From positions 1 through 64,000 of the forward strand of contig NZ_JACBGE010000023.1 in the NCBI RefSeq assembly GCF_021401345.1: DNA of 64,000 nt, given 5' to 3'. Of this stretch, positions 55,735 through 64,000 are shown one piece after another. Source of the DNA: Hydrogenophaga sp. NFH-34 (GTDB lineage Bacteria > Pseudomonadota > Gammaproteobacteria > Burkholderiales > Burkholderiaceae_C). Position 1 is the first letter of the stretch; each line of letters starts with the position of its first letter. The notes under the pieces were generated by a model, which worked only from the letters and a program-made list of their open reading frames with translations, searched no databases and had not been told where the DNA came from. The translations under genes and the position numbers were made by a program.

Positions 55735-56505
55735 TCAGCTGCCGCCCCAGGTGCGCGCCAGCGCCTGCGCCGCGGCCTGCAGGCGGGGCAGGCGGTCGAT
55801 GGCCTGCGCCAGCGTCATGCGCGCGGCCGGCGCCTGCAGCGCCACCGCGCAGCGCGGCATGCCGCCGGGCTGGCTGGCGGGCACCGGCACCGCCACGCAC
55901 ACCAGGCCTTCCACGAACTCCTCGGCGTCGACCGCGTAGCCGTCCTTGCGGATGCGGCGGAACTCCGCGTCCAGCGCTTCCTGGCTGGTCAGCGTGGTGG
56001 CGGTGTGGCGCGCCAGCGGCAGCCCGTCGAGCAGGGCCTTGCGCTGGGCGGCCGGCAGGTGCGCCAGCAGCAGCTTGCCGCTGGCCGAGCAGTGGATGGG
56101 CACGCGCGTGCCGGGCCGCAGGTTGAACTGCAGCGGAAACGCCGATTCGATGCGGTCCAGGTACACCACCTCGGCGCCCGAGAGCGCGGTCAGGTTGCAG
56201 CTTTCGCCCACGTCGGCCACCAGCTGGCGCAGCACCGCGTGCCGCACGCCCTGCTGCGTGCTGCCGGCCAGCGCCGCTTCCGACAGGCGCAGCAGGCGCG
56301 GCGCCACCGCGTAGCGGCGGCCATCGGGCTCGCGCGCCAGCAGTTCGCCGGCTTCGAGCTGGGCCAGCAGGCGGTGCACCGTGGGCTTGGGCCAGCCGCT
56401 GGCGGCCACCGCCTCGGCCAGGGTCAGCGGGCGGCCTTCGCGCACCAGCACGTCCAGCAGGTCGAACAGGCGCAGGCCGGGGGAAGCGGGGGTGGTTGCA
56501 CTCAT
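55735..56505 (-). CDS. IclR-family transcriptional regulator
   Basis: A 256-residue IclR regulator: winged helix (LFDLLDVLVREGRPLTLAEA, WPKPTVHRLLAQLEAGELL) and a ligand-sensing domain (PIHCSASGKLLLAHLPAAQR, GYAVDAEEFVEGLVCVAVPV). It is divergent from the SDR-led operon, with GGAACA...TGTTCC (56543-56548, 56585-56590) in the gap, so it probably controls that operon. IclR proteins commonly regulate aromatic and alicyclic degradation. Confidence 0.9.
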   Translation of the reverse strand: MSATTPASPGLRLFDLLDVLVREGRPLTLAEAVAASGWPKPTVHRLLAQLEAGELLAREPDGRRYAVAPRLLRLSEAALAGSTQQGVRHAVLRQLVADVGESCNLTALSGAEVVYLDRIESAFPLQFNLRPGTRVPIHCSASGKLLLAHLPAAQRKALLDGLPLARHTATTLTSQEALDAEFRRIRKDGYAVDAEEFVEGLVCVAVPVPASQPGGMPRCAVALQAPAARMTLAQAIDRLPRLQAAAQALARTWGGS

Positions 56506-56600
56506 GAATCTCTGAATCCGAGACGAAATCGCAAAAATTTCCGGAACATTCTGCCGCCCTTCTACAGTGCAGGACAAGCGCTTTTGTTCCAGACCCCCGC

Positions 56601-57434
56601 ATGTCCACCCCCGCCCTGCCGTTTCGCCAAGCCGTCATCACCGGTGCCTGTGGAGGCCTGGGGCAGGCGCTCGCGCAGGAACTGCTGGCCGCCGGGGCGC
56701 AGGTGGCGCTGGTGGGCCTGAACCGCGCGGCGCTCGACGCGCTGGCCGCGCAGGCTCCCGGCCGCGCCGCCGTCTACACGCCCGACGTGGCCGACAGCGC
56801 CGCCATGCAGGCCATGGCCGCCGACTGGATGGCGCGCGCCGGCCTGCCCGACCTGGTGGTGGCCAACGCCGGCGTGGCCGGGGGCTTCGACACCGCCGAG
56901 GCTGGCGATCTGGCCGTCATGCGCCGCATGCTGGAGATCAACCTGCTCGGCCCGGCCACCACCTTCCAGCCTTTTGTGCGGGCCTTGCGCGCCCAGCCCG
57001 GCGCGCGCTGCGCGCTGGTGGGCGTGGCCAGCATCGCCGGCTGGCGCGGCATGCCGGGCAACGGCGCCTACTGCGCCAGCAAGGGCGGCCTGATCCGCTA
57101 CCTGGAAAGTCTGCGCGCCGAATACCGCGGCACGCCGCTGAGCGTGCACACCGTCAGCCCGGGCTACCTGCGCACGCCGCTGACCGCCGGCAACCGGTTC
57201 GCGATGCCCGGCCTGATGGAGGCCGACCAGGCGGCGCGCGCGCTGCTGCAGGGCGTGGCGCGCGGGCGCGAACACATCGTGCTGCCGCGCCGCATCGGCT
57301 GGCTTTCGCGCCTGCTGTCGGCCCTGCCCGCGCGCTGGCACGACCAGCTGCTGCGCGGCCAGCCGCGCAAGCCCCGGCCGGGTGAGGCGGGCAGCACGCC
57401 CATTCCCGGGCTGGTGCGCCCGCCGGACCGCTGA
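56601..57434 (+). CDS. Short-chain dehydrogenase/reductase
   Basis: A 277-residue SDR. The cofactor motif TGACGGLGQAL (about 14-24), VVANAGVAGG (NAG motif), a Ser near VASIAGWRGM and the catalytic YCASKGG (Tyr and Lys about 155-159) are present. It interconverts an alcohol and a ketone. It is the first gene of the operon controlled by the divergent IclR regulator and is followed by a flavin monooxygenase after 43 bp. Confidence 0.9.
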   Translation: MSTPALPFRQAVITGACGGLGQALAQELLAAGAQVALVGLNRAALDALAAQAPGRAAVYTPDVADSAAMQAMAADWMARAGLPDLVVANAGVAGGFDTAEAGDLAVMRRMLEINLLGPATTFQPFVRALRAQPGARCALVGVASIAGWRGMPGNGAYCASKGGLIRYLESLRAEYRGTPLSVHTVSPGYLRTPLTAGNRFAMPGLMEADQAARALLQGVARGREHIVLPRRIGWLSRLLSALPARWHDQLLRGQPRKPRPGEAGSTPIPGLVRPPDR

Positions 57435-57477
57435 AGCGCCGGGTCCCTTTCCCGCAACCTGCCCCTACACAACAACG

Positions 57478-58842
57478 ATGCGAGACAACGATCCCCAGGC
57501 GGCCACCACCGCCAGCCCCACCTTCGCGGCGGGCGTGCCCACCGAACAGATGATCGCCCTCATCGGCGCCGGCCCGTCGGGTCTGGCCGGTGCGCGCTGT
57601 CTGCAAAAGCTCGGCATCCCGTTTCAGGGCTTCGAGGCCTGGAGCGACGTGGGTGGCCTGTGGAACATCGCCAACCCGCGTTCCACGGTGTACGAATCGG
57701 CCCACCTGATCTCCAGCAAGCGCACCACGGAGTTCAGCGAATTCCCCATGCCCGAAGGCACGGCCGACTACCCCAGCCACCGCGAGCTGTGCCGCTACTT
57801 CAGCGACTTCGCCGACCACTTCGACCTGCGCCGGCACTACCGCTTCAGCACCCGCGTGCTGCGCGTCGAACCTGTCGACGACACGCCGGCAACCCCCTGG
57901 CGCGTGACGGTGCAGCACGCCGACGGCAGCGAACACAGCGCGGTCTACCAAGGGGTGGTCATCGCCAACGGCACGCTGGCCGAACCCAACATGCCGCGCT
58001 TTGACGGGCAGTTTGCCGGCGAGCTGCTGCACACCTCGGCCTACAAGCGCGCCGAACAGTTCAAGGGCAAGCGCGTGCTGATCGTCGGCGCCGGCAATTC
58101 GGGCTGCGACATCGCGGTCGACGCGGTGCACTACGCCGCCAGCGTCGACATCTCGGTGCGCCGCGGCTACTACTTCGTGCCCAAGTACATCTTCGGCAAA
58201 CCGGCCGACACGCTGGGCGGCAAGAAGCCGCTGCCGGCCTGGCTCAAGCAGCGCATCGACAGCAAGGTGCTGCAGTGGTTCACCGGCGACCCGGTGCGCC
58301 TGGGCTTCCCCAAGCCCGACTACAGGATGTACGAATCGCACCCGGTGGTGAATTCGCTCATCCTCTACCACCTGGGCCATGGCGATGTGCGCGTGCGGCC
58401 CGACATCGCGCGCTTCGACGGCCACACCGTGCACTTCAAGGACGGCAGCCAGGGCGAGTACGACATGGTCATGGCCGCCACCGGCTACCTGCTGCACTAC
58501 CCCTTCATCGACCGCGCCCACCTCAACTGGCAGGGCATGGCGCCGCGGCTGCACCTGAACATCTTTTCGCCCAAATACCAGCGCCTGGCCGTGCTCGGCA
58601 TGATCGAAGCCAGCGGCATCGGCTGGCAGGGCCGGTACGAACAGGCCGAGCTGGTGGCGCGCTACTTCCACGCGCTGGACGCGGGCACACCCGCCGCGGC
58701 GCGTTTCGGCGCCGCCATCCAGGGCCCGCCGCCCGACCTGAGCGGTGGCTACAAGTACCTCAAGCTCGAACGCATGGCGTACTACGTGCACAAGGACAGC
58801 TACCGCCATGCCGTGCGCCAGGCCGCGGCGGCGTTGGCCTGA
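57478..58842 (+). CDS. Flavin-containing monooxygenase
   Basis: A 454-residue FMO. FAD site GAGPSGLAGARCLQKLG (about 30-46), the FMO signature FAGELLHTSAY (about 176-186, FxGxxxHxxxY) and the NADPH site GAGNSGCDIA (about 199-208), then a C-terminal ATGYLLHYPF. The Y at the end of the signature marks class B FMOs; it could oxidise an N or S atom or act as a Baeyer-Villiger-like enzyme on a ketone from the SDR. ATG 57478 is the start after a gap of 43 bp. Confidence 0.85.
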   Translation: MRDNDPQAATTASPTFAAGVPTEQMIALIGAGPSGLAGARCLQKLGIPFQGFEAWSDVGGLWNIANPRSTVYESAHLISSKRTTEFSEFPMPEGTADYPSHRELCRYFSDFADHFDLRRHYRFSTRVLRVEPVDDTPATPWRVTVQHADGSEHSAVYQGVVIANGTLAEPNMPRFDGQFAGELLHTSAYKRAEQFKGKRVLIVGAGNSGCDIAVDAVHYAASVDISVRRGYYFVPKYIFGKPADTLGGKKPLPAWLKQRIDSKVLQWFTGDPVRLGFPKPDYRMYESHPVVNSLILYHLGHGDVRVRPDIARFDGHTVHFKDGSQGEYDMVMAATGYLLHYPFIDRAHLNWQGMAPRLHLNIFSPKYQRLAVLGMIEASGIGWQGRYEQAELVARYFHALDAGTPAAARFGAAIQGPPPDLSGGYKYLKLERMAYYVHKDSYRHAVRQAAAALA

Positions 58843-58860
58843 GGCCCACCGGAGACGCCC

Positions 58861-59793
58861 ATGATGCTGCCCGTTGACGAAATCCGGCTCAACTTCAACC
58901 CCGCCTCGCTGGCGCTGCTCAACGCGGTGTTGGGCTTCCTGATGTTCGGCATCGCGCTGGACACGCGGGTCGACGACTTCCGGCGCGTGCTGCGCATGCC
59001 GCTGGCCATCAGCGTCGGCGTGGCGGCGCAGTTCATCGTGCTGCCCGCCGTCACCTATGTGCTCACGCGCCTGCTGGGTGTGGGCCCGAGCGTGGCGCTG
59101 GGCATGATCCTGGTGGCCTGCTGCCCGCCGGGCAACGTGTCCAACATCCTCACCCACCGCGCCAAAGGCAACGTGGCGCTGTCGGTGTCGATGACCGCCA
59201 TCTCCAACGCCATCGCCATCGTGGTCATGCCGCTGAATTTCGCTTTCTGGGGCAGCCTGCACCCCGAGGCCTCCGGGCTGCTCAAGACCATCGCGCTCGA
59301 CCCGCTGGAAATGGTGGGCCACATCGTCGCCATCATCGGCCTGCCCTTCGTGCTCGGCCTGTGGTGCGCGCACCGCTTCCCGGCCTTCACCCAGCGCGTC
59401 AAGCGCGGCGTGAGCATCCTCAGCTTCGTCGCGCTGATCGGCTTCATCCTCGGCGCCATCGCCGGCAACTGGCGCTTCTTTCTCGACTACGTGGGCCTGG
59501 TGCTGCTGGCCGTGGCGCTGCACGACGCGCTGGCCTTCGGCACCGGCTACCTGTGTGCGCGCGTCACCGGCCTGCAGGACTACGACCGCCGCGCCGTCAG
59601 CATCGAGGTCGGCATCCGCAACGCCGGGCTGGGCCTGGTGCTGATCTTCAGCTTCTTCGGTGGTCTGGGCGGCATGGCCGTGGTGGCCGGCGTCTGGGGC
59701 TTCTGGGACATCATCGCCGGCCTCGCGCTGGCCGGATGGTGGGGCCGCCGCCCACCGGCTGGGGCCCCGGCCGCGACGGGGGTGCAGGCATGA
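58861..59793 (+). CDS. BASS-family transporter (bile acid:sodium symporter-like)
   Basis: A 310-residue membrane protein with about ten hydrophobic segments. It shows the family motifs LMFGIALDTRVDDF, VACCPPGNVSNILTH and EVGIRNAGLGLVL (Asn-containing sodium sites). BASS proteins import organic anions, such as bile acids or 2-keto acids. It is the transporter of the operon; its stop overlaps the next gene start. Confidence 0.85.
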   Translation: MMLPVDEIRLNFNPASLALLNAVLGFLMFGIALDTRVDDFRRVLRMPLAISVGVAAQFIVLPAVTYVLTRLLGVGPSVALGMILVACCPPGNVSNILTHRAKGNVALSVSMTAISNAIAIVVMPLNFAFWGSLHPEASGLLKTIALDPLEMVGHIVAIIGLPFVLGLWCAHRFPAFTQRVKRGVSILSFVALIGFILGAIAGNWRFFLDYVGLVLLAVALHDALAFGTGYLCARVTGLQDYDRRAVSIEVGIRNAGLGLVLIFSFFGGLGGMAVVAGVWGFWDIIAGLALAGWWGRRPPAGAPAATGVQA

Positions 59794-60842
59794 TTCCCAT
59801 GAACGACCACGCTCTGAACACCCCGCGCGCGCGCCGCATCCTCATCACCGGCGGCGACGGTTTTCTGGGCCGGGGCCTGGTGGCCGCGCTGGCACAGCGG
59901 CCCGACACCGACGCCATCGTCGCGCTCGACGTGCGCGAAGTGCCGGCCGAGCGCCGCCAGCCCGGCGTGGCCTACCGCGTGCAGGACGTGCGCGATCCCG
60001 CGCTGGCTGACACGCTGCGCGAACACGCCATCGACACCGTGGTGCACCTGGCCTCCATCGTCACGCCCGGGCGCGACTCCAGCCGCGCCTTCGAGTACGA
60101 CGTCGACGTCAACGGCACCCGCAACGTGCTCACCGCCTGCGTGGCGCAGGGCGTGCAGCACGTGGTGGTGTCCTCCAGCGGCGCGGCCTACGGCTACCAC
60201 GCCGACAACCCCGACTGGCTCACCGAGGCACACCCGCTGCGCGGCAATGAAAGCTTCGCCTACGCCCACCACAAACGCCTGGTCGAAGAGATGCTCGCGC
60301 TGTGGCGCGCGGACCACCCGCAACTGGCGCAGACCGTGCTGCGCATCGGCACCATCCTGGGTGAGCGGGTCGACAACCAGATCACCGCGCTGTTTGAAAA
60401 GCCCCGCCTGCTCGCCGTGCGCGGCAGCGACAGCCCCTTCGTCTTCATCTGGGACCAAGACGTGGCCGGCGCCGTGCTGCACGCGCTCAACGGCGCACCC
60501 CCTGGCTGCTACAACCTCGCCGGCGACGGCGCGCTCAGCATCCACCAGATCGCCGCGCGCCTGGGCAAACGCACGCGCAACCTGCCCGCCGGCCTGCTGA
60601 CGGCCGCGCTGGCCGTGGGCTCGCGCCTGGGCCTCACCCGCTACGACCCCGAACAGCTCGACTTTCTGCGCTACCGACCGGTGCTGCTCAACACCGCGCT
60701 CAAGCGCGAATTCGGCTACACCCCGCGCAAAACCAGCGCGCAGGCGCTGGACGGTTTCATCCTGGCGCGCGCGCAGCAAGGCCGGCCGGTGCATGTGGGC
60801 GCACTGCCCGGCCCGCAGGCCCCGCATCAGGTCAAGGCATGA
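59790..60842 (+). CDS. NAD-dependent epimerase/dehydratase family protein
   Basis: A 350-residue extended SDR: NAD site TGGDGFLGRGL (about 20-30), SSSGAAYGYHA and YAHHKRLVEEML where Tyr and Lys form the catalytic pair (SYK type, about 154-158), and a C-terminal HPPGCYNLAGDGAL-like stretch. The family interconverts sugars or reduces hydroxy-ketone compounds, as in 3-beta-hydroxysteroid dehydrogenase-like enzymes. Its start ATG overlaps the BASS gene stop (ATGA), so coupled translation. A steroid or terpenoid role for the operon is a guess. Confidence 0.85.
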   Translation: MIPMNDHALNTPRARRILITGGDGFLGRGLVAALAQRPDTDAIVALDVREVPAERRQPGVAYRVQDVRDPALADTLREHAIDTVVHLASIVTPGRDSSRAFEYDVDVNGTRNVLTACVAQGVQHVVVSSSGAAYGYHADNPDWLTEAHPLRGNESFAYAHHKRLVEEMLALWRADHPQLAQTVLRIGTILGERVDNQITALFEKPRLLAVRGSDSPFVFIWDQDVAGAVLHALNGAPPGCYNLAGDGALSIHQIAARLGKRTRNLPAGLLTAALAVGSRLGLTRYDPEQLDFLRYRPVLLNTALKREFGYTPRKTSAQALDGFILARAQQGRPVHVGALPGPQAPHQVKA

Positions 60843-61756
60843 GCGGGCACAGCCCCCTCTCGCGCGGCGACCTGCTGCGCGCCCTGGGCGTCATCGTCAT
60901 CTGGGGGCTCAACTTCGTCGTCATGAAGATCGGCCTGCAGTCGCTCAGCCCCATGATGCTCGGCGCGCTGCGCTTCATGGCCGCGTCGCTGCCCTTCGTG
61001 CTGTTCGTGGGCCGCCCCGCGCTGCCCTGGCGCTACGTCGTGGCCTACGGCCTGGCCCAGGGCGTGGGCCAGTTCGGCCTGCTGTTCCTGGGGCTGCGCC
61101 TGGGCATGACAGCGGGCATGGCCTCGGTCGTCATGCAGACCCAGGCCTTCTTCACGCTCATCATGGCTGCGGCCCTGCTGGGCGAACGCGCGATGCCCCG
61201 CCAGTGGCTGGGGCTGTCAATCGCTTTCCTCGGCCTGCTCATGATCGCGGGCGCCCACGGCGAAGGCGCCCTGCAGATGACCCTGGCCGGCTTCGTGCTC
61301 ACCCTGGGCGCCGCCTTCATGTGGGCCGTGTCCAACCTGGTGGCGCGCCAGGCCGCGCGCGCCGGCGCCTACCAGCCCTTCCCCTTCATCGTCTGGAGCA
61401 GCCTGGTGCCCATCGTGCCCTTCCTGCTGCTGTCGGCCGCGGTCGATGGCCCCGCCAGCATGGCCGCGCAGATCGTCGGCTTCGACGGCCGCGCCCTGTT
61501 CGCCGTGCTTTACCTGGCGCTGCTTGCCACCCTGCTCGCCTACAGCCTGTGGACGAAGCTGCTGCAACGCCACCCGGCCGGCCGCGTCACGCCGTTTTCG
61601 CTGCTGGTCCCGGTGGTTGGCCTGGTCGCCGCCATGACCCTGCTGGGCGAAGTGCCCACGCCGCTGCAATGGGCCGGCACCGCCACCGTGCTCGCCGGCA
61701 TGGTGGTCAACCAGAGCGGCGGCTGGCGCCCGCGACGGCGGCACCATGCCGCCTGA
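60839..61756 (+). CDS. EamA/DMT-family transporter
   Basis: A 305-residue membrane protein with about ten hydrophobic segments in two EamA repeats ([16 protein letters not shown] at the start, [20 protein letters not shown] and [20 protein letters not shown] at the end). It probably exports an intermediate or waste product of the operon. ATGA overlap with the epimerase gene. Its C-terminus runs out in RRRRHHAA. Last gene of the IclR-linked operon. Confidence 0.9.
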   Translation: MSGHSPLSRGDLLRALGVIVIWGLNFVVMKIGLQSLSPMMLGALRFMAASLPFVLFVGRPALPWRYVVAYGLAQGVGQFGLLFLGLRLGMTAGMASVVMQTQAFFTLIMAAALLGERAMPRQWLGLSIAFLGLLMIAGAHGEGALQMTLAGFVLTLGAAFMWAVSNLVARQAARAGAYQPFPFIVWSSLVPIVPFLLLSAAVDGPASMAAQIVGFDGRALFAVLYLALLATLLAYSLWTKLLQRHPAGRVTPFSLLVPVVGLVAAMTLLGEVPTPLQWAGTATVLAGMVVNQSGGWRPRRRHHAA

Positions 61757-61790
61757 GCCTTTTATCGGCGCCATTCCCACCCCCCTCAGC

Positions 61791-61840
61791 CGTCATTCCC
61801 GCCTCTTTCCCCCGTCATTCCCGCGAAGGCGGGAATCCAC
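61791..61840. repeat. Dispersed TCATTCCCGCG hairpin repeat, second locus
   Basis: CGTCATTCCCGCC (61791-61803) is followed by CGTCATTCCCGCGAAGGCGGGAATCCAC-type sequence (61813-61840) with hairpin ATTCCCGCGAAGGCGGGAAT. It matches the element at 14974-15094, differing in the loop. It lies 12 bp before the acylphosphatase start. Confidence 0.85.
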
Positions 61841-61853
61841 CCCTCCCCACCCC

Positions 61854-62135
61854 ATGACCACCACCCGCCACCTGCGCATCACCGGCCACGTGCAAGGCGT
61901 GGGCTACCGCTGGAACATGGCGCAGCAGGCCCGGGCGCTAGGCCTCACCGGCTGGGTGCGCAACCGCCGCGACGGCAGTGTCGAAGCCCTGGCCACCGGC
62001 CCGGTCGATGCGGTGCAGGCACTCATCGACTGGGCGCAGCGCGGTCCGGCGATGGCGCGGGTGGAAGGCGTAGCGGTGGCCGAGGTGGAGAGCGGGGAAG
62101 TGCTGGGCGGGTTTGAGCAGCGGGAGACGGCGTAG
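61854..62135 (+). CDS. acyP: Acylphosphatase
   Basis: A 93-residue acylphosphatase: [20 protein letters not shown] (catalytic Arg near residue 19 in the VGYRW loop), [20 protein letters not shown] (catalytic Asn near 37) and [20 protein letters not shown]. It hydrolyses acyl phosphates. ATG 61854 is preceded by a repeat element and no clear ribosome site, yet it gives the family N-terminus. Confidence 0.9.
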   Translation: MTTTRHLRITGHVQGVGYRWNMAQQARALGLTGWVRNRRDGSVEALATGPVDAVQALIDWAQRGPAMARVEGVAVAEVESGEVLGGFEQRETA

Positions 62136-62182
62136 AGCAGCTTCCCCGCATAAGATGGCCTCCAAACCCTAGGGAGCCCGAC

Positions 62183-62968
62183 ATGATTGTTTTCCTGATC
62201 GACGCCGACAACCTCAGTTCGCCCGCCTGGGTGAACGAAGCCATCACCGCCATCGAAGCCACCGAAGGCCCCATCGCTGTCCGGCGAGCCTACGGCAGCG
62301 CGGAGAACCTCAAGGGCCTGGCCGAACCGTTGCGAGACTGGGCGATCCGGCCGTTCCTCAATGTCTACCTCACCAAGAACACCACCGACATGGCGCTCGC
62401 CGTGGACGCCATGGAACTGGCCTGTCAGACGCCGGCTCCGCACACCGTCGTGGTCGGTTCGGGCGACGCGGACTTCGTGCCCTTGGTTGTGCGCCTGCGT
62501 GAACGGGGCATCAAGGTCCTGTGCGTGTCCGAGTACCGCAAGATGGCGCCCGAAGCACTGAAGGCCTATGACGGTGTGATCTACGTGGGCCGAACCGCTG
62601 CCGCCCGCACGGCCGCGACTCCCAAGGCGCCGCCTCCAGCCAGGAAGGCCGCAGCTCCAGCACCTGCTACCAAGAAGGCGCCTGCCAAGAAGGCACCCGC
62701 CACCAAGAAAGTGGCCGAGAAACTGACGCCGGCCGTCAACGCCACACCCGCTGACCGGGTCACCAAGGACATGGTGCTGGAGGCCATCCCCAAGCTCAAG
62801 ACCGGTGAGTGGATTCCGATATCGGATGCGGCCAAGGCGTTGCACGACAAGAAGCTGCTGAGCAAGAGCGCCTCCAGCGCACGCCTCTTCAAACGTTTTC
62901 CGCAGAGTTTTGAACTGAAGCCGGAGAAGCAGCCCAATCAGGTGCGGTTGACCGGCGCCGCCGACTGA
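62183..62968 (+). CDS. NYN-domain (PIN-like) protein with Lys/Ala-rich linker
   Basis: A 261-residue protein. The N-terminal NYN/LabA-like nuclease domain (about 1-130) has FLIDADNLSS, NTTDMALAVDAMELA, VVGSGDADFVPLVVRLRERG and GIKVLCVSEY, keeping the acidic residues of PIN-like RNases. A basic low-complexity linker follows (about 140-180; KKAPAKKAPATKK), then a domain with ISDAAKALHDKKLLSKSASS, RLFKRFPQSFEL, resembling an OST-HTH/LOTUS RNA-binding domain. Together they suggest an RNA-processing protein. The ATG at 62183 has GGAG upstream. Confidence 0.85.
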   Translation: MIVFLIDADNLSSPAWVNEAITAIEATEGPIAVRRAYGSAENLKGLAEPLRDWAIRPFLNVYLTKNTTDMALAVDAMELACQTPAPHTVVVGSGDADFVPLVVRLRERGIKVLCVSEYRKMAPEALKAYDGVIYVGRTAAARTAATPKAPPPARKAAAPAPATKKAPAKKAPATKKVAEKLTPAVNATPADRVTKDMVLEAIPKLKTGEWIPISDAAKALHDKKLLSKSASSARLFKRFPQSFELKPEKQPNQVRLTGAAD

Positions 62969-63000
62969 GTTCAGCCCTTGCACAAGGGCGTCTCGCGTTG

Positions 63001-63843
63001 CTACGCGAAGCTCGCTCGGTAGGTCACAGGGTCCAGCGCGCAGTGCTGATCGAGTGCTCCATTGAGGGCAAACAGACGTGGGGTCTGTCGAAACTCGAAC
63101 AGACGGCAAAGGACGAAGTGCTCTTGGGCCTCTTTTGAAAAGTCCAGTTCGTTGCGGGTCACAAAGAAGGGCGTCTCTTTGCCAAAGGCAGTCGTCTTCA
63201 CCTCGATGAAGCGCTCCCTTCCACTGGCGTCGAACGACAGCACGTCGTAGCCAAGACCGTCTCCTTTGGTTTGTGAAACATGCTCGACGCGATCTGCCAG
63301 CGTGGGCATGCCGAGCTGATTCAATCGCCAGTGCTCGAAACGAACCACAAACTCTTCTCCGGCAATACCGAGGGTCGTGTTGCGAGCCTCTCTAGCGATG
63401 TAGTCGCGTTTGACGGGCGAGTAGTCTCTGTACGGAGCGGCCTCAGATGCGATGTTCCGGCGCGCTGGTGCACCCGCGACCACCTTGGAGAAATCGACAA
63501 GTTCCGGGCTGACGGCGGGCTGTTCCACTGCTGCCAGCGCCAATGAATCGAGTGCAGCCTGTCGATTGATCTGCGCTTCGACGACTTCGCGTAACAAGCT
63601 CTGGTAGTTGGAACGAGGTTGGTATCCGCGAATGTTGGGAAAACCGAGATCAATCATCACTGCACTGATGTTGCCGTGCTTGAACTCAATGGCGCTATCT
63701 GAACGCCCGTTGAGCTTTTGTTGGAGTGCCCGACGATGTGCGGCCTTGCTGAATGACTGCCCCGCCAGCTCAAGGCTGAGCATCTTCAAGTAGTCGGCGA
63801 CGATGGCTTCAACTTCCAGATGGGTCCAGTCGACGTGGCTCAT
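63001..63843 (-). CDS. DUF3883-domain protein, nuclease-like
   Basis: A 280-residue protein. The N-terminus (about 1-90: DWTHLEVEAIVADYLKMLSL, FKHGNISAVMIDLGFPNIRG, YQPRSNYQSLLREVVE) is a domain seen before restriction-type modules. The C-terminal DUF3883 has GDGLGYDVLSFDASGRERFI then EVKTTAFGKETPFFVTRNEL, giving the D...(E)VK pattern of PD-(D/E)XK nucleases (about 195-235). DUF3883 proteins are often linked to DNA metabolism and defence. Start ATG at 63843. Its role here is unknown. Confidence 0.8.
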   Translation of the reverse strand: MSHVDWTHLEVEAIVADYLKMLSLELAGQSFSKAAHRRALQQKLNGRSDSAIEFKHGNISAVMIDLGFPNIRGYQPRSNYQSLLREVVEAQINRQAALDSLALAAVEQPAVSPELVDFSKVVAGAPARRNIASEAAPYRDYSPVKRDYIAREARNTTLGIAGEEFVVRFEHWRLNQLGMPTLADRVEHVSQTKGDGLGYDVLSFDASGRERFIEVKTTAFGKETPFFVTRNELDFSKEAQEHFVLCRLFEFRQTPRLFALNGALDQHCALDPVTYRASFA

Positions 63844-63941
63844 TGTTTGACGATGCTTGTGGGGCGGGATGCAGTGATGATGGACGGCAACTTTTCAGGA
63901 AAGTCAGTCGGTGGAAAAAACTTCATGGCTTGTGAACGCGG

Positions 63942-64000
63942 TTAGTTCAAAAGCGCCGTCAAAGGCACCGCCTCCACCTCCGACGCCAGCGCATATCGGT
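63942..64000 (-). CDS. C-terminal end of a gene running off the window
   Basis: The minus strand from the window edge reads RYALASEVEAVPLTALLN and a stop (63942-63944), a natural protein ending; other frames are poor. The gene starts outside the window, so its family cannot be named. It is on the same strand as the DUF3883 gene and lies upstream of it, about 100 bp away. Confidence 0.45.
   Translation of the reverse strand, partial: RYALASEVEAVPLTALLN

Overview
The window is high-GC DNA with the gene content of a betaproteobacterium of the Comamonadaceae, most like Hydrogenophaga or a near relative. This is inferred from codon use, the IF-1 type, the dispersed TCATTCCCGCG hairpin repeats, the IS1071-type element end and many LysR/TRAP genes. 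No rRNA or tRNA gene was seen. Most of it is ordinary chromosome in tight operons, broken by an AT-rich insert (about 20.73-23.3 kb) and by a stretch of remnants and accessory genes (about 25-31.7 kb).

Region by region. 1-1.04 kb: the end of an IS1071-like transposon abuts an MFS gene that has lost its start. 1.07-5.2 kb: transglutaminase-like protein, Zn/Cd/Pb P-type ATPase with a MerR-type promoter, EamA exporter. 5.3-10.2 kb: AraC regulator, YitT and DUF2127 membrane proteins, YjaA-like and ankyrin proteins, Rrf2 regulator with a thioredoxin-reductase-like flavoprotein. 10.2-10.9 kb: RRM protein and an IF-1 paralogue. 11.3-20.7 kb: a guanidine-I (ykkC) riboswitch followed by a complete guanidine assimilation operon: ABC permease and ATPase, two carboxyguanidine deiminase (DUF1989) subunits, guanidine/urea carboxylase and allophanate hydrolase.

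20.7-23.0 kb: an Ec67-type retron candidate, a reverse transcriptase fused to a TOPRIM domain, preceded by about 500 bp of structured non-coding DNA. 23.3-27.3 kb: WYL regulator and glutathione S-transferase, a DUF1428 remnant, an ECF41-type sigma factor with its carboxymuconolactone-decarboxylase partner and a textbook ECF41 promoter, then a scrambled, internally deleted second copy of the WYL/GST locus. 27.4-31.7 kb: ABC-F protein, a DUF488 gene tail-to-tail with an unrecognised conserved gene, and small ORFs that look like remnants of an integrated element.

31.7-44.4 kb: AmpR-type regulator and class A beta-lactamase; ArsR/monooxygenase/NIPSNAP operon; phnF-DUF1045-phnN without C-P lyase genes; nitroreductase; ferredoxin; CsbD and BON stress proteins; metY; nicotinamidase-like hydrolase with pncB. 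44.4-51.2 kb: LysR regulator divergent from a two-gene indolepyruvate ferredoxin oxidoreductase and a TRAP transporter, probably uptake and oxidative decarboxylation of a 2-oxo acid. 51.2-56.5 kb: MFS transporter, DUF2817 peptidase, OB-fold stress protein, LysR/PACE efflux pair, IclR regulator. 56.6-61.8 kb: an IclR-linked operon (SDR, flavin monooxygenase, BASS transporter, epimerase, EamA) resembling a catabolic unit for an alicyclic or aryl ketone or alcohol. 61.8-64 kb: acylphosphatase, NYN-domain protein, DUF3883 nuclease-like protein, and the last codons of another gene.
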